From Casuarius casuarius (taxonomy: Eukaryota > Chordata > Aves > Casuariiformes > Casuariidae), in assembly GCA_003342895.1 (NCBI GenBank), contig PTFA01000410.1:217279-281278 (forward strand): a stretch of DNA of 64,000 nt, in the 5' to 3' direction. The notes below the pieces were generated by a model. It searched no databases. It was not told the DNA's origin and saw only the letters and a program-made list of their open reading frames with translations. This document shows, piece by piece, positions 11,540 through 24,100 of this stretch. A program made the position numbers and the translations under genes. The number at the start of each line of letters is the position of its first letter. Position 1 is the first letter of the stretch.

Positions 11540-13890
11540 TTCAGCGCTATCAGCTGCCCCCAAAATCTTACAGAATGCTAAGATTACCAGGAAATAAATA
11601 GAGAACAAAAGGAAAAGCATCATTATCCTGCTCTGTCAACCCACGGCCACTAACGGGACACTGATAAACCCTTGGGCTGAGCCCATATAGGCATTTGTTA
11701 TTTCTTACTTGTCCCAGGACTTTGTCTCCTTTCCCTCCGCAACTTGGCTGTATGCCTTGGTGTGTTGGTCTCTCTGATTTCGTTCCCACAATCTCACGCC
11801 ATGTTTGCATCCCCCTTAATTTTACCTCGTTTCTCAAGTCTCCTCTGCTGGGGATCACCGAAGGCCTTACAAAGGACTGGTCTCCCCCTGCGTTTTTTCC
11901 TTCCCACTACATTTCAGTACATTTCCTCTGCTTCCTCCATGGTCTCAATAGCATTTCTTTAAGGACCTGCCAACCCTCCTGAGCCCTTTTTCCTGGGGAG
12001 AAATCCCCAGAAACCCCCAGAAACCACTGGAGAGAAATCACACCTGGAAGAGACTCCCTGAAGGTCGCTTTCTCCCCCTTCCTTGTCTAAAAATTGCTGC
12101 CATCACCACTCAGTTTAAGAGATGGTCCTGCACAGGGAACTCCCCTTTGCCGTTGTCCTTGACATTTGCTGATGGAGAGGTGGTCCTCAGACAGCAGCGC
12201 ATGATGCCTCCAATCATTTTAGCACCAAAAGATTTGCCTTGTTTGCTCGTGTGCCAGTGCTGCCGCAGTGCCTGCTGCTCCTTTGACGAAGGCAGGGTGA
12301 ATTCAGACCTGTTTTCCCACTACCAACAAATCTTTCTCAGATCCTCATAGTGTTTGCAAATATCTCCGCATAGTTCAGTATTCAGCATATAGGCGCAGCT
12401 GCTTCCATTCGGTTGCGTGATACATATATATTCATATGCCTCTTTTTCTAGACACATTGAAACTGGACATGTTCTGGCATAGAAGCTCTGAATGAGGACC
12501 GCAATTATGCAAAATGCATATTTATAGCCCACCCCAAATGCATGCGGTGGCTGAGGAGTAAGCAGAAACAATCACAACAACCCTGAATGTTCAAATATTT
12601 TAGTGGTAACTCCAGATCTGCTTCTCAAAAGCAATATTAGGCTGGGAGAGAAATGGTACCTTATTGCATAACTGCCTGGGTGGAGTGAGATCAGCTTTGG
12701 CAGCGGCTCTCTGCATGGACTCTGGTACATGATTTTTGAAGTGTGATGTTTAGCCAGGGATATGTATTGAATGTCCTCTCATCTCTTACAGACGAGATGA
12801 TAAAAAAGGGGAAGTTTGCTAAAATCCATCCTTTCATCCTTTTCCCCTCTCCTGCAGCTACGAGACAGAATCCTAGTGCACCTCAGCTGGTGGAAGAAGT
12901 AATTAATTTGGTTATTCAAAGATATAAAAGTTTAAAATATTGGCAACTTTTGTGTTGGGTTTTATCCCTTTTTCCCCTCTTTGGTAAGCGTAGCCACCGT
13001 TTCTTCTCTAGAGCATCTGCCCCAGCGCGGACCTCCACCGTGCCTTGGACTGACATGTCCCACTAGGAAAGTCTTTTCCATCGGCACAGGAGCAACGGAG
13101 CGACGTGCAGCCACAAACCCCCTTGTCCAGCGCCGTGTCCCTGCAAACAGCCCGAGCACAGGCCGAAGAAAGAGTGTTGGCACGGGGAAAGCACATAGTG
13201 ATATGGCTTTTTCTATTTAAATGCTTTGCTGGGAAGATTCATAATTTTGGCATTAACTGCCCCATGATTTCTAGAATTTGGTTATGTGCTGCATGAGAAA
13301 GCACCTCGTTTTCTTTGAAAACTTATGCAGCCTTGCTTTTGTGCTTGTTTTGGGAAGAATAAATTCTTCTCTACTCTCCTTATTCATGCGACATTGTGCT
13401 CATTTATAATGGCTTCAGTTCTCTCTTTTCGAAGCTGAGAGTGAGGGATGGGATTTAATACCTCCTCATGCAAAGTTCAATGCTTCTTTCTGTCTCTTCA
13501 TCCTTCTCTTTAGCTTTTCTAGTTCTCCTAAACGCCTTTTGAAATGGGCACCATTCTGTACTCAAGACGGTGCAGATGTGTCAAAGATTCACAGAAAAAC
13601 ATTGCGATATTTTCTTTTTTTTAAATTCATCCCAAACAATTCATAAAAATCTATTTGACTTCTAGACAGCTACTCGGCACTGAGCGAGGGCTGTTGGGGC
13701 CACGTTTTGGTGGATGAGGAACCCGGGTTGTTCCTCTGCATGCGTCAGCACCATCGTATGCTCCGGGCACCGGTGTCAGCAGCTTCTCTGGCTGCTCTCG
13801 GAGCCAGTTTTTGGTTCTTTCCTGCAAAAATGTTGCATTTCTAGGAAAGCAGGACACCTCGCTAGGGTTTTGGGTTTTTGCAGTCACTCC
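11540..13890. other. Intergenic, no gene recognised
   Basis: Only short overlapping open frames. The small CpG-rich block at about 13010-13160 has open frames on both strands but no family signature. Nothing else recognised. Confidence 0.45.
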
Positions 13891-13895
13891 AACCA

Positions 13896-14030
13896 GGTGG
13901 GGGGGGGGTGGGGCCAGATGAGGGAGGGCGGGGCCAAGTGGGGTGGGTGGGGCCATTGGCAGGTGGGTGGGTGTGGCCAGGTGGTGTGGGCGGGGCCAGG
14001 TGTGGGTGGGCGGGGCCAGGAGGGTGCTGG
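13896..14030 (+). repeat. G-rich degenerate tandem repeat with GGGGCC units
   Basis: Repeated words such as GGGCGGGGCCAGGTG and GGGTGGGGCCA recur about every 20-25 bases. The tract is very G-rich on the plus strand, contains several GC-box-like cores and has strong G-quadruplex potential. It lies about 1.1 kb before the first ADAM coding exon. Confidence 0.7.
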
Positions 14031-14085
14031 CAGTGCGGGCTGGGTGCTGGGCTGTGGCTGGAGGCAGAGGAGCAGCTCCAGGAGG

Positions 14086-14700
14086 TAGGTGGGGTGGGAT
14101 GGGATGGGATGGGGTGGGATGGGATGGGACGGGACGGGACGGGACGGGATGGGACAGGGTGGGTGGCAGATGGAGGTGGGATCGGGATGGTGGGTGGTGG
14201 GAGAATGAGCCCAAGTGGCAGTTGGAGGAGGAATGGGATGGGGTGGGTGGCAGGTGGAGAAGGGATGGGACAGGATGGGATGGGATGGGACGGGATGGGA
14301 CAGGACAGGATGAGATGGGATGGGATGGGATGGGATGGGATGGGATGGGATGGGATGGGATGGGATGGGTGGCAGTTGCAGCTGGGATCAGGCTGGTGGG
14401 AGGCAGCAGAATGTGCCCAGGCGGCAGTTGGAGGAGGGATGGGATGGGGTGGGATGAGATGGGGTGGCATAAGGTAGGGTGGGATGAGTGGCAGGTGCAG
14501 AAGGGATGGGATGGGACAGGATAGGATGGGGTGGGGCGTGGTGGGTAGCAAACAGAGACGGGATCGTGGTGGATGGTGGCACAACAGGTCCAGGCGGCAG
14601 TTGGAGGAGGGATCGGATGGGGTGGGGTGGGATGAAGTAGGATAGGATGGGATGGGTGGCACGTGAAGGAGGGATGGGATGGGACAGGACAGGACAGGAG
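14086..14700 (+). repeat. GGGAT pentamer satellite arrays
   Basis: Arrays of GGGAT (variants GGGAC, GGGGT) occur at about 14086-14160, 14260-14370, 14430-14550 and 14610-14695. They are separated by spacers that share blocks such as GGCAGTTGGAGGAGGGAT, so there is a higher-order unit of roughly 150-180 bases. The pentamer has no stop codon in any frame on either strand, which explains the long spurious open frames here. Confidence 0.9.
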
Positions 14701-15121
14701 GCAGACGGAGGAGGTGCCAGGACGGCGGGAGGTGGCAGACCAGCCCAGGCAGCAGTTGGAGCCTGGAGGGGCAGGACATGGAGGGTCCCCCTGCGGCAGT
14801 TGGGGTGGAGGACGGGGCTGGACACAGGGGGCTGGGGCAGGGGAGGTGGAGGTCGGGGTGGCACTGGAGGTCCAAAGCGGGGCCCGAGGATGGCAGCGGG
14901 GTGGCTGCACCCCAGGATGCTGCATGGGGTTAGGACAGGGCTGAAGGTGAGGGATGAGGCCAGAAATGGGTGCAGGCAAGGAAGGGGCTGGGGCAGCTGG
15001 AGATGGCCCGGGGCAGTTGCTGGGGGTGGCACGGAGCCGGGGGCAGTGGGTGCAGGGCCAGGGTGACCGGGCTGAGTGCTGCGTCCTGGCAGGGCTGGCC
15101 GGGGCGTCGAGCAGCGCGGGC

Positions 15122-15191
15122 ATGGGGCCGGGGGTCTGCCCGCCCCAGCAGGGCCCGAGGGTCACGGCGCTGATCCTGCTCCTCTGCCCAG
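15122..15191 (+). CDS. ADAM exon 1: signal peptide
   Basis: ATG at 15122; the hydrophobic stretch ALILLLCPG is a plausible short signal core. The donor G|GTGAGG ends in phase 1 and fits exon 2. The exon sits inside G-rich tandem repeats, so it is the least certain exon. Confidence 0.6.
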
Positions 15192-18100
15192 GTGAGGGGC
15201 AGCGACCGGGAGCCTGGGCAGGGCGGGGGGCAGGATGGGGGATGCGGGATGCGAGACAGGGACGTGGGCTTGGGGACACCGGTGGAGGGATGTGGGTGGA
15301 AGGACGCAGGCTTGGGGATGTGGGTCAGGGACGTGGGCTGGGGGACACGGGGTGAGGGACACAGGATGGGGGATGTGAGTTGGGGATGCGGCTGGAGGAC
15401 TCAGGCTGGTGGACGGGCTGGGGACATGGGTTGGGGGATGCAGGCTGAGGGACATTGGTGGGGATGCAAGCAGGGGGACATGGGCTGGGAGATGCAGGCT
15501 GGGGATAAGACATGGGAACAGGGGTAGGGGGACATGAGCTGAGAACATGGGCGGGGGACACAGACTAGGGGACACAAGCTTGGGGACATTGGTGGGGCGA
15601 TGCAGGCTGAGGGACGTAAGCTGGGACATGGGCTAGGGGACATGAGCAGGGACATGGACTGGGGACATGGGCAGGACACGGGCTCCAGCCCAGCTGGCGA
15701 TAGGGGACACGCCGGGGGCCTCTGGGCCACGGGGGGAAGGGACATGGGCTCTGCCTGCCCGGGCACGTGGCTCCTGGGAGAGCATCCTCCCCAGACCAGC
15801 TCATCAGCTCTCGCAAAAGCCTGTTAATTAAATCTTGATGTCCTATTTCCTATGATCCCATATCAATTTTGATTCTGCGGTTTTGCTCGAGATCAAAGTG
15901 AGGCTCAGCATCATCTCGCAATTACAGAAATAGTCTCATTTTCTCCCTTTGAAAAACGTTCGCTGGAATTTCCTGTATCTTAGTCTTCATTAGAAATCAG
16001 CATTAACAGCGACAAGAGCTCTTCAGCCAGCTCTTTTATACCTCTAATTGAAGATAGATGGACTTGGAAATTTAAATACGCCAAATTTTAAAACAACTTC
16101 CATTTAAAATCCTCCTACATTGCAGGGGTGGGAAATATTTCATTATCTGGTGTGAATAATTCTCTTTTTTCCCTTAAAAACAGAACAGAATAATTTCCTG
16201 AAGGCTCAGCTGATGGGAGACCGCCGTAGCTTGGTCATATTCAAATATCCATTTTCAGCAGTTTATTTCTTCTAGGTTTTTTCGAAACATCAAGAATCCT
16301 CTACTCCGAAGTAACAGTGCCAAGAAAGCTGGAGTCAAGGAATAGGGCGCTTGCAAAGGTCATTGGCTTTTTAGGAAATTGCTGCTGGTCCGGCCAGCGC
16401 CTGGCTTAGCTCCCCCGGCTCCCTAATCCGAGTCTGGGCTGCCTGGGATTTTGGGAAATTGTGCCTTTTTCCCTGGCCCCATGTGCCAGAGGCCAGCCAG
16501 AGGAGGTGGATGCATTTGTAACTTCAAGCTTACTGCTTTTGACTTGCTGAATACTTTAAAGAGAGCTTTTTAATTCTTTTTTTTCCTTTTTAAGTGCTAT
16601 CTCCACAATGCTAAATGCTGCAAAGGGGATTCTTAAAAATAAACGGGCTCTGGAAAAGAATTCTTTGGCAAAGGGTAAAATGGGAACCATGCTCTGAGCA
16701 ATCAATATGGCAGTGCATAAGATAAAAGGGTTTGGGGCTGAGTTTTGGAGCCTTTCTCTGCCAACGGAGGGCTTTTAATACTCTTCTGAAAACATTTCTG
16801 CCTTGGGAGTCCAGATATCGAGCAGTTTTCAACCTAGAGTTGGTTTTACTTAGGAACAGACTGAAATGGCAAAATTAAATACGTTAATACGTTGTGTCTC
16901 AAATGGTTTAGGAGGACGTGTCATATTTAATAACAGCAGAAGGAAACTACCATATCGTCCATCTCACGCGAGCAAAGTAAGTGTCTGCTCCTTCCCGAGT
17001 TTTTCTTCCTCTCCAACTCTTGCACCAGCCTATTATTGCGATTAATCTCCTGATGGGACCCAGCCAGTCCGCGGGATCCCAGGGAAGCCCTGGTGTCCTG
17101 AGGAAGCGCCTGGAGCTGTCCATCATCTTTCCTGTGGACCTTGAAGCCTTGGACCACTCGGAACTTTTATCAGAAAACTGCTATTCCAGGGATATTTGCT
17201 ATGTGGGTTGATGCGGCTTCTCTCTACGTCCAGGGCTTAAAATGCTGCCATGTGCATGAGGAGCAGGTTGGATGCACATGCTCAACGATCACGGCCATTC
17301 CTATGTCCATGCAAACAGCATTTTTAAAGTACATAAATACATATGTCTTAAGTAATCACCTTTTTGTCCATCTGTCATCGCCTTGCATGGTCCAAGGCCT
17401 GGGAACTGGCTCCATCTGACGTTGCGTCGCTTCGGTCGCTCCCACAACCATGATTTCTCCTCCCAAGATCCTGGCACTGGTCTGGGACTCACCAACAAGG
17501 GTGGAAGTGAATTACCAGGCGTCTCTTGCAGCCTGAAGGAGGAAAACGAAATAGCTGCACTTCAAGGGAAACATTATTGGTATGGTATTTCTAATTTTAA
17601 GGATTTCTGTTCTGATTTTCAGAAATTTGATAGCCAAGGATCTCCCCGTTTTTACCTACGGTCCAGAGGGAGACTTGATAACTGAATATCCGTACATTCA
17701 GGTAAGTTTAGACGTAGGTCAAAGACACAACATTGAGCAGAACTAAATTACCATCCTCCTTTCAGGGTCATCCGATTATACCGACGAATCTAAGCAAGAA
17801 ATGGCTTTCTGTTTTTCAGGCAGTTTTCTAAAAATCCACTATTTTTACTTTTTTTTTTTTAAGAAAGTAGTAAATTGCACAAAGAGCTGATAAAAAATGA
17901 AAAAAAAACCTATTTCAGATTGATCAGAACAACACCTGATTTCAATTTCAAACTTCTAAAGTTTCTTAAATAAATGTAATTTTATGCCATCAAAAGAAAA
18001 AAAAAACACTAGAAATACCAAAAAGGACTATTTCATCATTATCAAAATGCTTTCTTTTCTATTATTAAAGAAGGCAGTACTGACCCTCAAAGTATTTTTC

Positions 18101-21100
18101 CTCAATGTCTTGATTCTGATAAAACATTTTTTCATTTCCAAACAGCTTTAATTAACTCTGCTTTGATTTCTCCCTTGAGTCCCAGTTTTCAAGCACAAGA
18201 AAACTCTGGTGCCTTGTCTTCATGTTCGAGACTTTCCCTTTCATGCTGCGCCAATTACTTGGCTTTTTGGGGCTTCCTCTCACTCACGTAGGCTCGTGCT
18301 TTTTCGCTGCCCACATTTGACATCCTCACTTTTTTTGCACAGGCAATACCCTTTCCAAAAGGATCAAGGATTCGTTCGTGTTTTCTACATGCGCCTTCAC
18401 TGATGCAATTTTTTTCTTTTTAATCTGTGCACGGGAGCTTTTCCCGCGGCCGCAGGCGCTGGAGCAGCTGCCCAGCGTAGCCATGAGCGCTGGGGACGCA
18501 GGTGCTGCTAACGGAGGAGTAATTGGTGTTTGGACCTTGCAGGATGACTGCTACTACGAGGGGGTTGTGGAAGATACCCCAGGATCCCTCGTCTCCCTCA
18601 GCACATGCTTCGGCATCAGGTACTAAAACACAAATCTTCAAGCATAGTTAAAAAAACACATTACAGATCTTACAGTATTTAGAGCACAGATTTAAAATGC
18701 GCCCGTTTCATAGAAAATCAGGTTTTAATAAAATACTTGTCCCAGGAACGTGCTTTGTATTCTTTCGCAGAGTGCAAGCAGGTAGAAGTTTTTGCATGGC
18801 AAAGATTTACTTTACAAAGCAGTCAGCTAAATAAGCACCACTCTGCTGCTTTCCTTTGAGAAACTTTCCTCTTTAGGCGAGCTCTGAGTCTTTGAATATA
18901 TTTATTTCTGACACTGCAAGCTCCAAACGTGCGATGGAAAGCAGCGTGCATGAGGCCGTCATTGTCCCTTGTAAATCAGACTTCCCAGAGCCACGTCATT
19001 AAACCAGTGGTTGCCCATGAACATTGTGGCCATTTCTCTTGAGGTCTTTACTGGAGAATTCATTTACTTTATAGTAATAGTCAAGCAAAAAGAAAAACCA
19101 GTGTAACCTTTCCTATGAAGATTAAGAGAATTTTTATATGAACCCTCCCCAGCTGAGCAGTCTAACTGAACAGTATTGAAGTTACATTATTCTGCAACAA
19201 CATTATCAATCCAAAGCTGTTAATCCTCTCCAAAAATATCCACCTTAGGGACCTCCCCAAAAGCTCATGGAAAGGATGGATTTTGCAAAGTGCATCAAAG
19301 AACAAATATATAACTCTCACAGTCGTGGGCTGTTTCTGGTGAATGCCCAGCTAGCAACCTGTTTCTGTGTGAGCCACAAAACCCAAGTTTTTGCTGCTTC
19401 CTCACGTATGCAGTGTATTTGCAGTCAGCGTCTCTAGGAGATGAACCCAAGCTACTAAGTTTCTAGACCAAAATCTAGCCCATGTGCATTTCTCCATGCA
19501 TAGTGTCACTATCCCTGTGCTCTTGAGCAACAGCCGGGAAATCCCTGGTGAGGGTGAACCTGCTCTGTGGGATCCCTGTCTGCCCCAGCGGCTGCAGAGC
19601 CATGGTCCGCAACAGCCAGGAAAAGGTGAAAAAGGGCAAGTCTGCAGAAAAAGCAAGTAGCTGCTCACAAGGCCAATCCCCTATGAGACCCCCGCCTTCT
19701 CCATCCCCATTCTTTTATCCTAGGACCTCTCAGCCCAAAGGAGCATGAGGAGAGGCCTGTTCATGCTCCAGGGCATCCTCGTTTGCCAGTCGTGGCAATG
19801 CCTCACTCTGCTCAAATGAGGCTAGGGATGTGGCTCCGAGTCCTTGCATTGCCAGCTCTGCTTTTGTACCTGACATGGACTGGCCTTCTGGGTCAGCCCT
19901 TCTCTCTGTGGTGCTGTGCACTTCTCCTGAGCAGCTCTTGCTGACAGAGGAATCTCACCATTCAGCATCATTCAAAACCATTCTGGGATAATGACAGTCT
20001 GCATCCTTATTACTCTTGTGCCAGGCTCCATACAAGATGCATTCAGAGCTGGCTTCAGCCTGCTCTCAGGGCATTCAGAAGATGCAGGCACCAGTGCCGA
20101 TCCCAAATTCTGCCCGTAAGTCTTCCTGCTTGCGAGCAACATTTGCAGAGAGATGCGTAACAATATTCTGACAGCAGTTTCCAAGACTGAGATTACACAG
20201 AGATCAGTATTGTTGCCTTGGACATCAAACAGAAATGCCCACAGTTCTGCTCCAGAATTAGACCTTCCACAGTAATTCTTGGCTGCATTCCCAATTCTCT
20301 GGGTTTTCTCCAGTTCTGCTCCTGCCCACGTAGTACGTAAGAGCAGGCAGGCCAAAGTCCCAGCTTGATCCAGGCAGTTTGGGTTTCAGCACCTGAAATG
20401 CCTCTCAGTTCAGTGATCAGAAGCCCTTCTGCCATTAAAGCATCTTCTGTCAACACAGCTGGAGACAGCTTCACACTCACATCTTAGCTCTCCTTACAGC
20501 CTGGATACTCTCAGGGTGAGAAAAAGGTCATTTTCTCCAATTTGAGATCTTCTTGATAAATGCCACCAACTGTGTACTAAGAAAACTGATTTAGCAAAGT
20601 CTTCTAGGTTTCCAGCTCAGTGTCTGGTGAGGCCACACTTTCCTATTTTGACATATTAGCCAGTAATTCTGCACATTTTAGAACTAAGTAATTTGAACTC
20701 TGGCAGAACTAAGACCTATTAAGCCCCTTGGATGAGATCAAGGCATAGGGCTAAGATTTGGGTAGACATACCTGCACCTTTGTCTTGAAACAAGTCCCCC
20801 AAAAGGTCTTTGAATTGCTTAAGTGAGGTTCTTTAGGATACAGACTAAAATGAGGCAGCTTTCAAAACAGGGAAAACTCGTAACTTCATAAAATCAAATA
20901 AAAATTAAATCTATGGAAACCAGTCTTCACCTGCCTACCTTCAAAGTGGGTCCTTTCCTCCAGGCATGCTTGTTCCAGTGATCTCTAGGGACTCCCTGGG
21001 CTGCTGCAGACTATGCAATGTCCTCTGCGTCCTAGGGAAAATCTTACTTTCCATCCAGACATCTGCTCCCTTCTCCCAGAAGTCCATCTGTCTAGCCATA

Positions 21101-24100
21101 ATCTTAACAGAACATAATATACATTAACTGTCCATCACAGCTACTACTTTGTCCCTTCATTCCCAGATTGAGGTATTTTCTCTTCTTTTTTTAACCCTAC
21201 TGCTACAGGGCTTTTTAAAGAATTAATTATTCCTCCTCTCAGTCCCTCATGGGATCTCATCCCGAGGTTTTTCTTCTGTAAGGACTGCCTTTTGTGCCAG
21301 TAGTGACATGTTCCTACAGTTATTAATGGACACAGCCTATTTAGCCACAGTGTCTTCCCGGAGATAAACTGATCTTACAGACAGATTCTCCTTGAAAGAT
21401 AAGTAGTCCATTCAGAGTTTTTATTGACTTCTCAGTTTCATTTAATATATGAAATTCATCTGCAGCTTTTTTACTTTTCCCCAAAGTTGCACGATTGCTC
21501 TTTCATGCTGTCTTATGTATCCTAAACACTGGACATGATCCTTTTTTCCCTAGGAGATCTTTTCAGTTAGTTCCTTGTAAGTTCCCACTGGATCCCTGAC
21601 TGTAGGAGCAGCATTATGAAAGAGCTAAAAGGAATATTTCCTTATCTTCCTCTCTAAAAACTATAAAATACTATAAAATTCGTTGTCTCTCATTTGTTTA
21701 GACTCTTTTAAGGGTTTGTGCACCTTGTTTCTTTTTATATTTATAGAATAATTTGGAAAGCCATTTCGTTTCATCAGATCTCTTAGTTGCTCTTCTGTTT
21801 GAAAATTCACAGTGGGGTTTTGCAAATTGGAGATTTGAGGTATGAAATCGAACCTGTTGAAAACTCCTCTACATTTCAACATCTTATTTATCGGAAGACA
21901 CTGGAAAGCGACCCACCTCACCTGTGCCATGTGCTCGAAAAGGATGAAGATCAGCTGCCTGAAGATGGAGACCTTTCAAATGGGAGTCGTAAAATATTTG
22001 TTATTGAAGTAAGAATTCCTCATCTGCTAGAGCAGTATTGCATGTTAGTGTGTATATATAAGGATTATGGGAATGATCCAACTGTATTGGAAATTCCTGT
22101 TGCATTCAGAGGAACATTACAGGGGTTTCAAGCTATGATGTATCGGCAGGTCTGAAAGCTAACAAGATTTATGTATGGTTATCACGAGCAAATGGAAAAC
22201 ATACTTTCAGCCATGCCTAAACTTAATAGTGAGGACGGAAGACCCTGTTTCTGTTTCTCTGGGATGTTTCCTTTCAAACACAGAGTAGTTCAGCATTTCA
22301 CAAACTCTTCCATCCTCAGCTTACATCAGTCCTGGAAGAGATCTTGACCTGGGGGTGGAAAGGCAATGCACCTCTTCTGCTTATTCAACTGTTTATACTG
22401 CTTTCATGGCGTAAAGAGCTTTCTGGGCTGAGAGGTGTGATTGTAGGTGCAAGACTGCAGAGTAAAGAAAAGCCATAGTCAAATGGCTTATTAATGATTA
22501 ATTGGCAAACTAGGTGCAAATTACCTGAGGAGGTTGTGGAAACTTAATTCTCTGAAGACTTGTGAAACTGTTAAATAAAACTTCATCAGGGATTGGTCAG
22601 GTGAAGTTCATCTTGCCCTGGGTTTGATTCTCTCTTAAAACCCCTTCCCAAATGGTTAATCTCAGAAATCATGAAAAAAATATCCAATTTTTAAAAGTCC
22701 TGGTTGAAATGAAAGTGGAAGTAACAATCAAGATTTTTTTTAAGTTAGCGATAAAGAGAGGAGTTGACACCTCTGCCAGTTTATACGGAAACAGGTGATA
22801 AAGGCAGTTAAAGGTTTCCATTAAAATTCTTAAACGATTAATTATTTTTAGATAGTAAGGATGTGTTTCTAGTTATGCTGTGATCAGAAGCTATAGAAGC
22901 AGCAATCTAAATCTATTATTGACATCCTGTTACAGAGAGATAATCTATTGGCAATCTATTATTTTACTGCATGACTCCAGAATAGAAAACGCAGACTTTG
23001 CCCCAGGACCAGTGGTCTGAATCCAGGACTCTTCTCTCCAGACCTTCTTCTTCTAGGGCTGCATAGTCAAAGTACTGGGGATGGACAAAGCTTAGCGTGT
23101 GGGCTGTGCTCCTGGCGCTATTGACCTCTCAGACCGACAACGGTCTTGATCTCCAGCCTACAGGATCATAGGGGGTGATTCAGGTTGGAAGGGATTTTGG
23201 AAGGACTCAGGTCCAACCTCCTGCTCCAAGCAGGATCAGCTATGAGGTCAAACCAGGCTGTGCAGGGCTTTTCCAGTCTGATCTTGAAGAGCTCCAAGGA
23301 TAGAGACTGCAAAGCCGCTCTGGGAAACCTTTTCCAATGCTTGAATCTTCTTTGTTGGTGCATCAGTAACTGGGAAAATGTACAAAAGGCATCACCACCT
23401 CACCACGATGAGGATGCTCCAGCAGAAGAGGCCTAAAGACAGTATCTGCCTCACTGATGCTACTCTTGTTCCTGCACCCTCTTTTTTGCCTTTCTTTTCC
23501 CTCACTGAATAGCAGAATAATTTTGAGTTTCGTCCTGACTTTCATCATACTTCTCTGAGGGAGCCGTCTGCAGACATACCAGCACTCTGTCTTAACCTCA
23601 GGCTCCTGGGACAGAGGTGATGCTGAACAGTTTCCAGTCCAGGCCTGACTCCCATGGGACTTCGTTCAATGCACCTTTACCTCCTGGAGATAAACAACTG
23701 CTCTATCTTGCTTCCTAATGATGTTAGCGTACACCTTATAGCAAGCAAACCTGAACTGTCCTGCCCTGGTTTGCTTAAATTGAGTGAAAAAATGCTTTAG
23801 TGATGTCAAAATGCACACATCTCTTGCTTCTCCTCTATTCAGAAACCCCATTTCCATGTTATCAAAGGCGATTAGTTTGTTCTGACATCATTTGTTTGAA
23901 ATTGGCTATTACTAATGTTTTCAGAAGTGCCTTGGTTAAGAAAAGTTTATCTGCTTTGATTTATGAGTGCTTTTTAGAGCTTGGGAAGACTTTTGTCATT
24001 GCTGTTTCTGCTTTCAAAAGTGCTGAGATAAAGTATTATTTTTGTAGCGAGAAGCATGGATTATTTATAGCAACAGTCTGTCCTATGTCAGCATGTTGTA

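Noticed and set aside
13651..15279. A 542-codon minus-strand open frame rich in His-Pro-Ile-Pro-Ser repeats
   Set aside because: It is the translation of GGGAT repeats and G-rich minisatellite. The pentamer has no stop in any frame on either strand, so openness is compositional, and several overlapping frames are open at once.
15162..15816. Minus-strand frames full of Pro, Cys and Ser opposite ADAM intron 1
   Set aside because: They read a degenerate 14-15-base minisatellite; no signature and many overlapping alternatives.
22009..22155. Extension of the ADAM exon 6 open frame past 22008
   Set aside because: A perfect GTAAGA donor is at 22009 and joining there gives the correct phase to exon 7; the extension does not resemble ADAM sequence.
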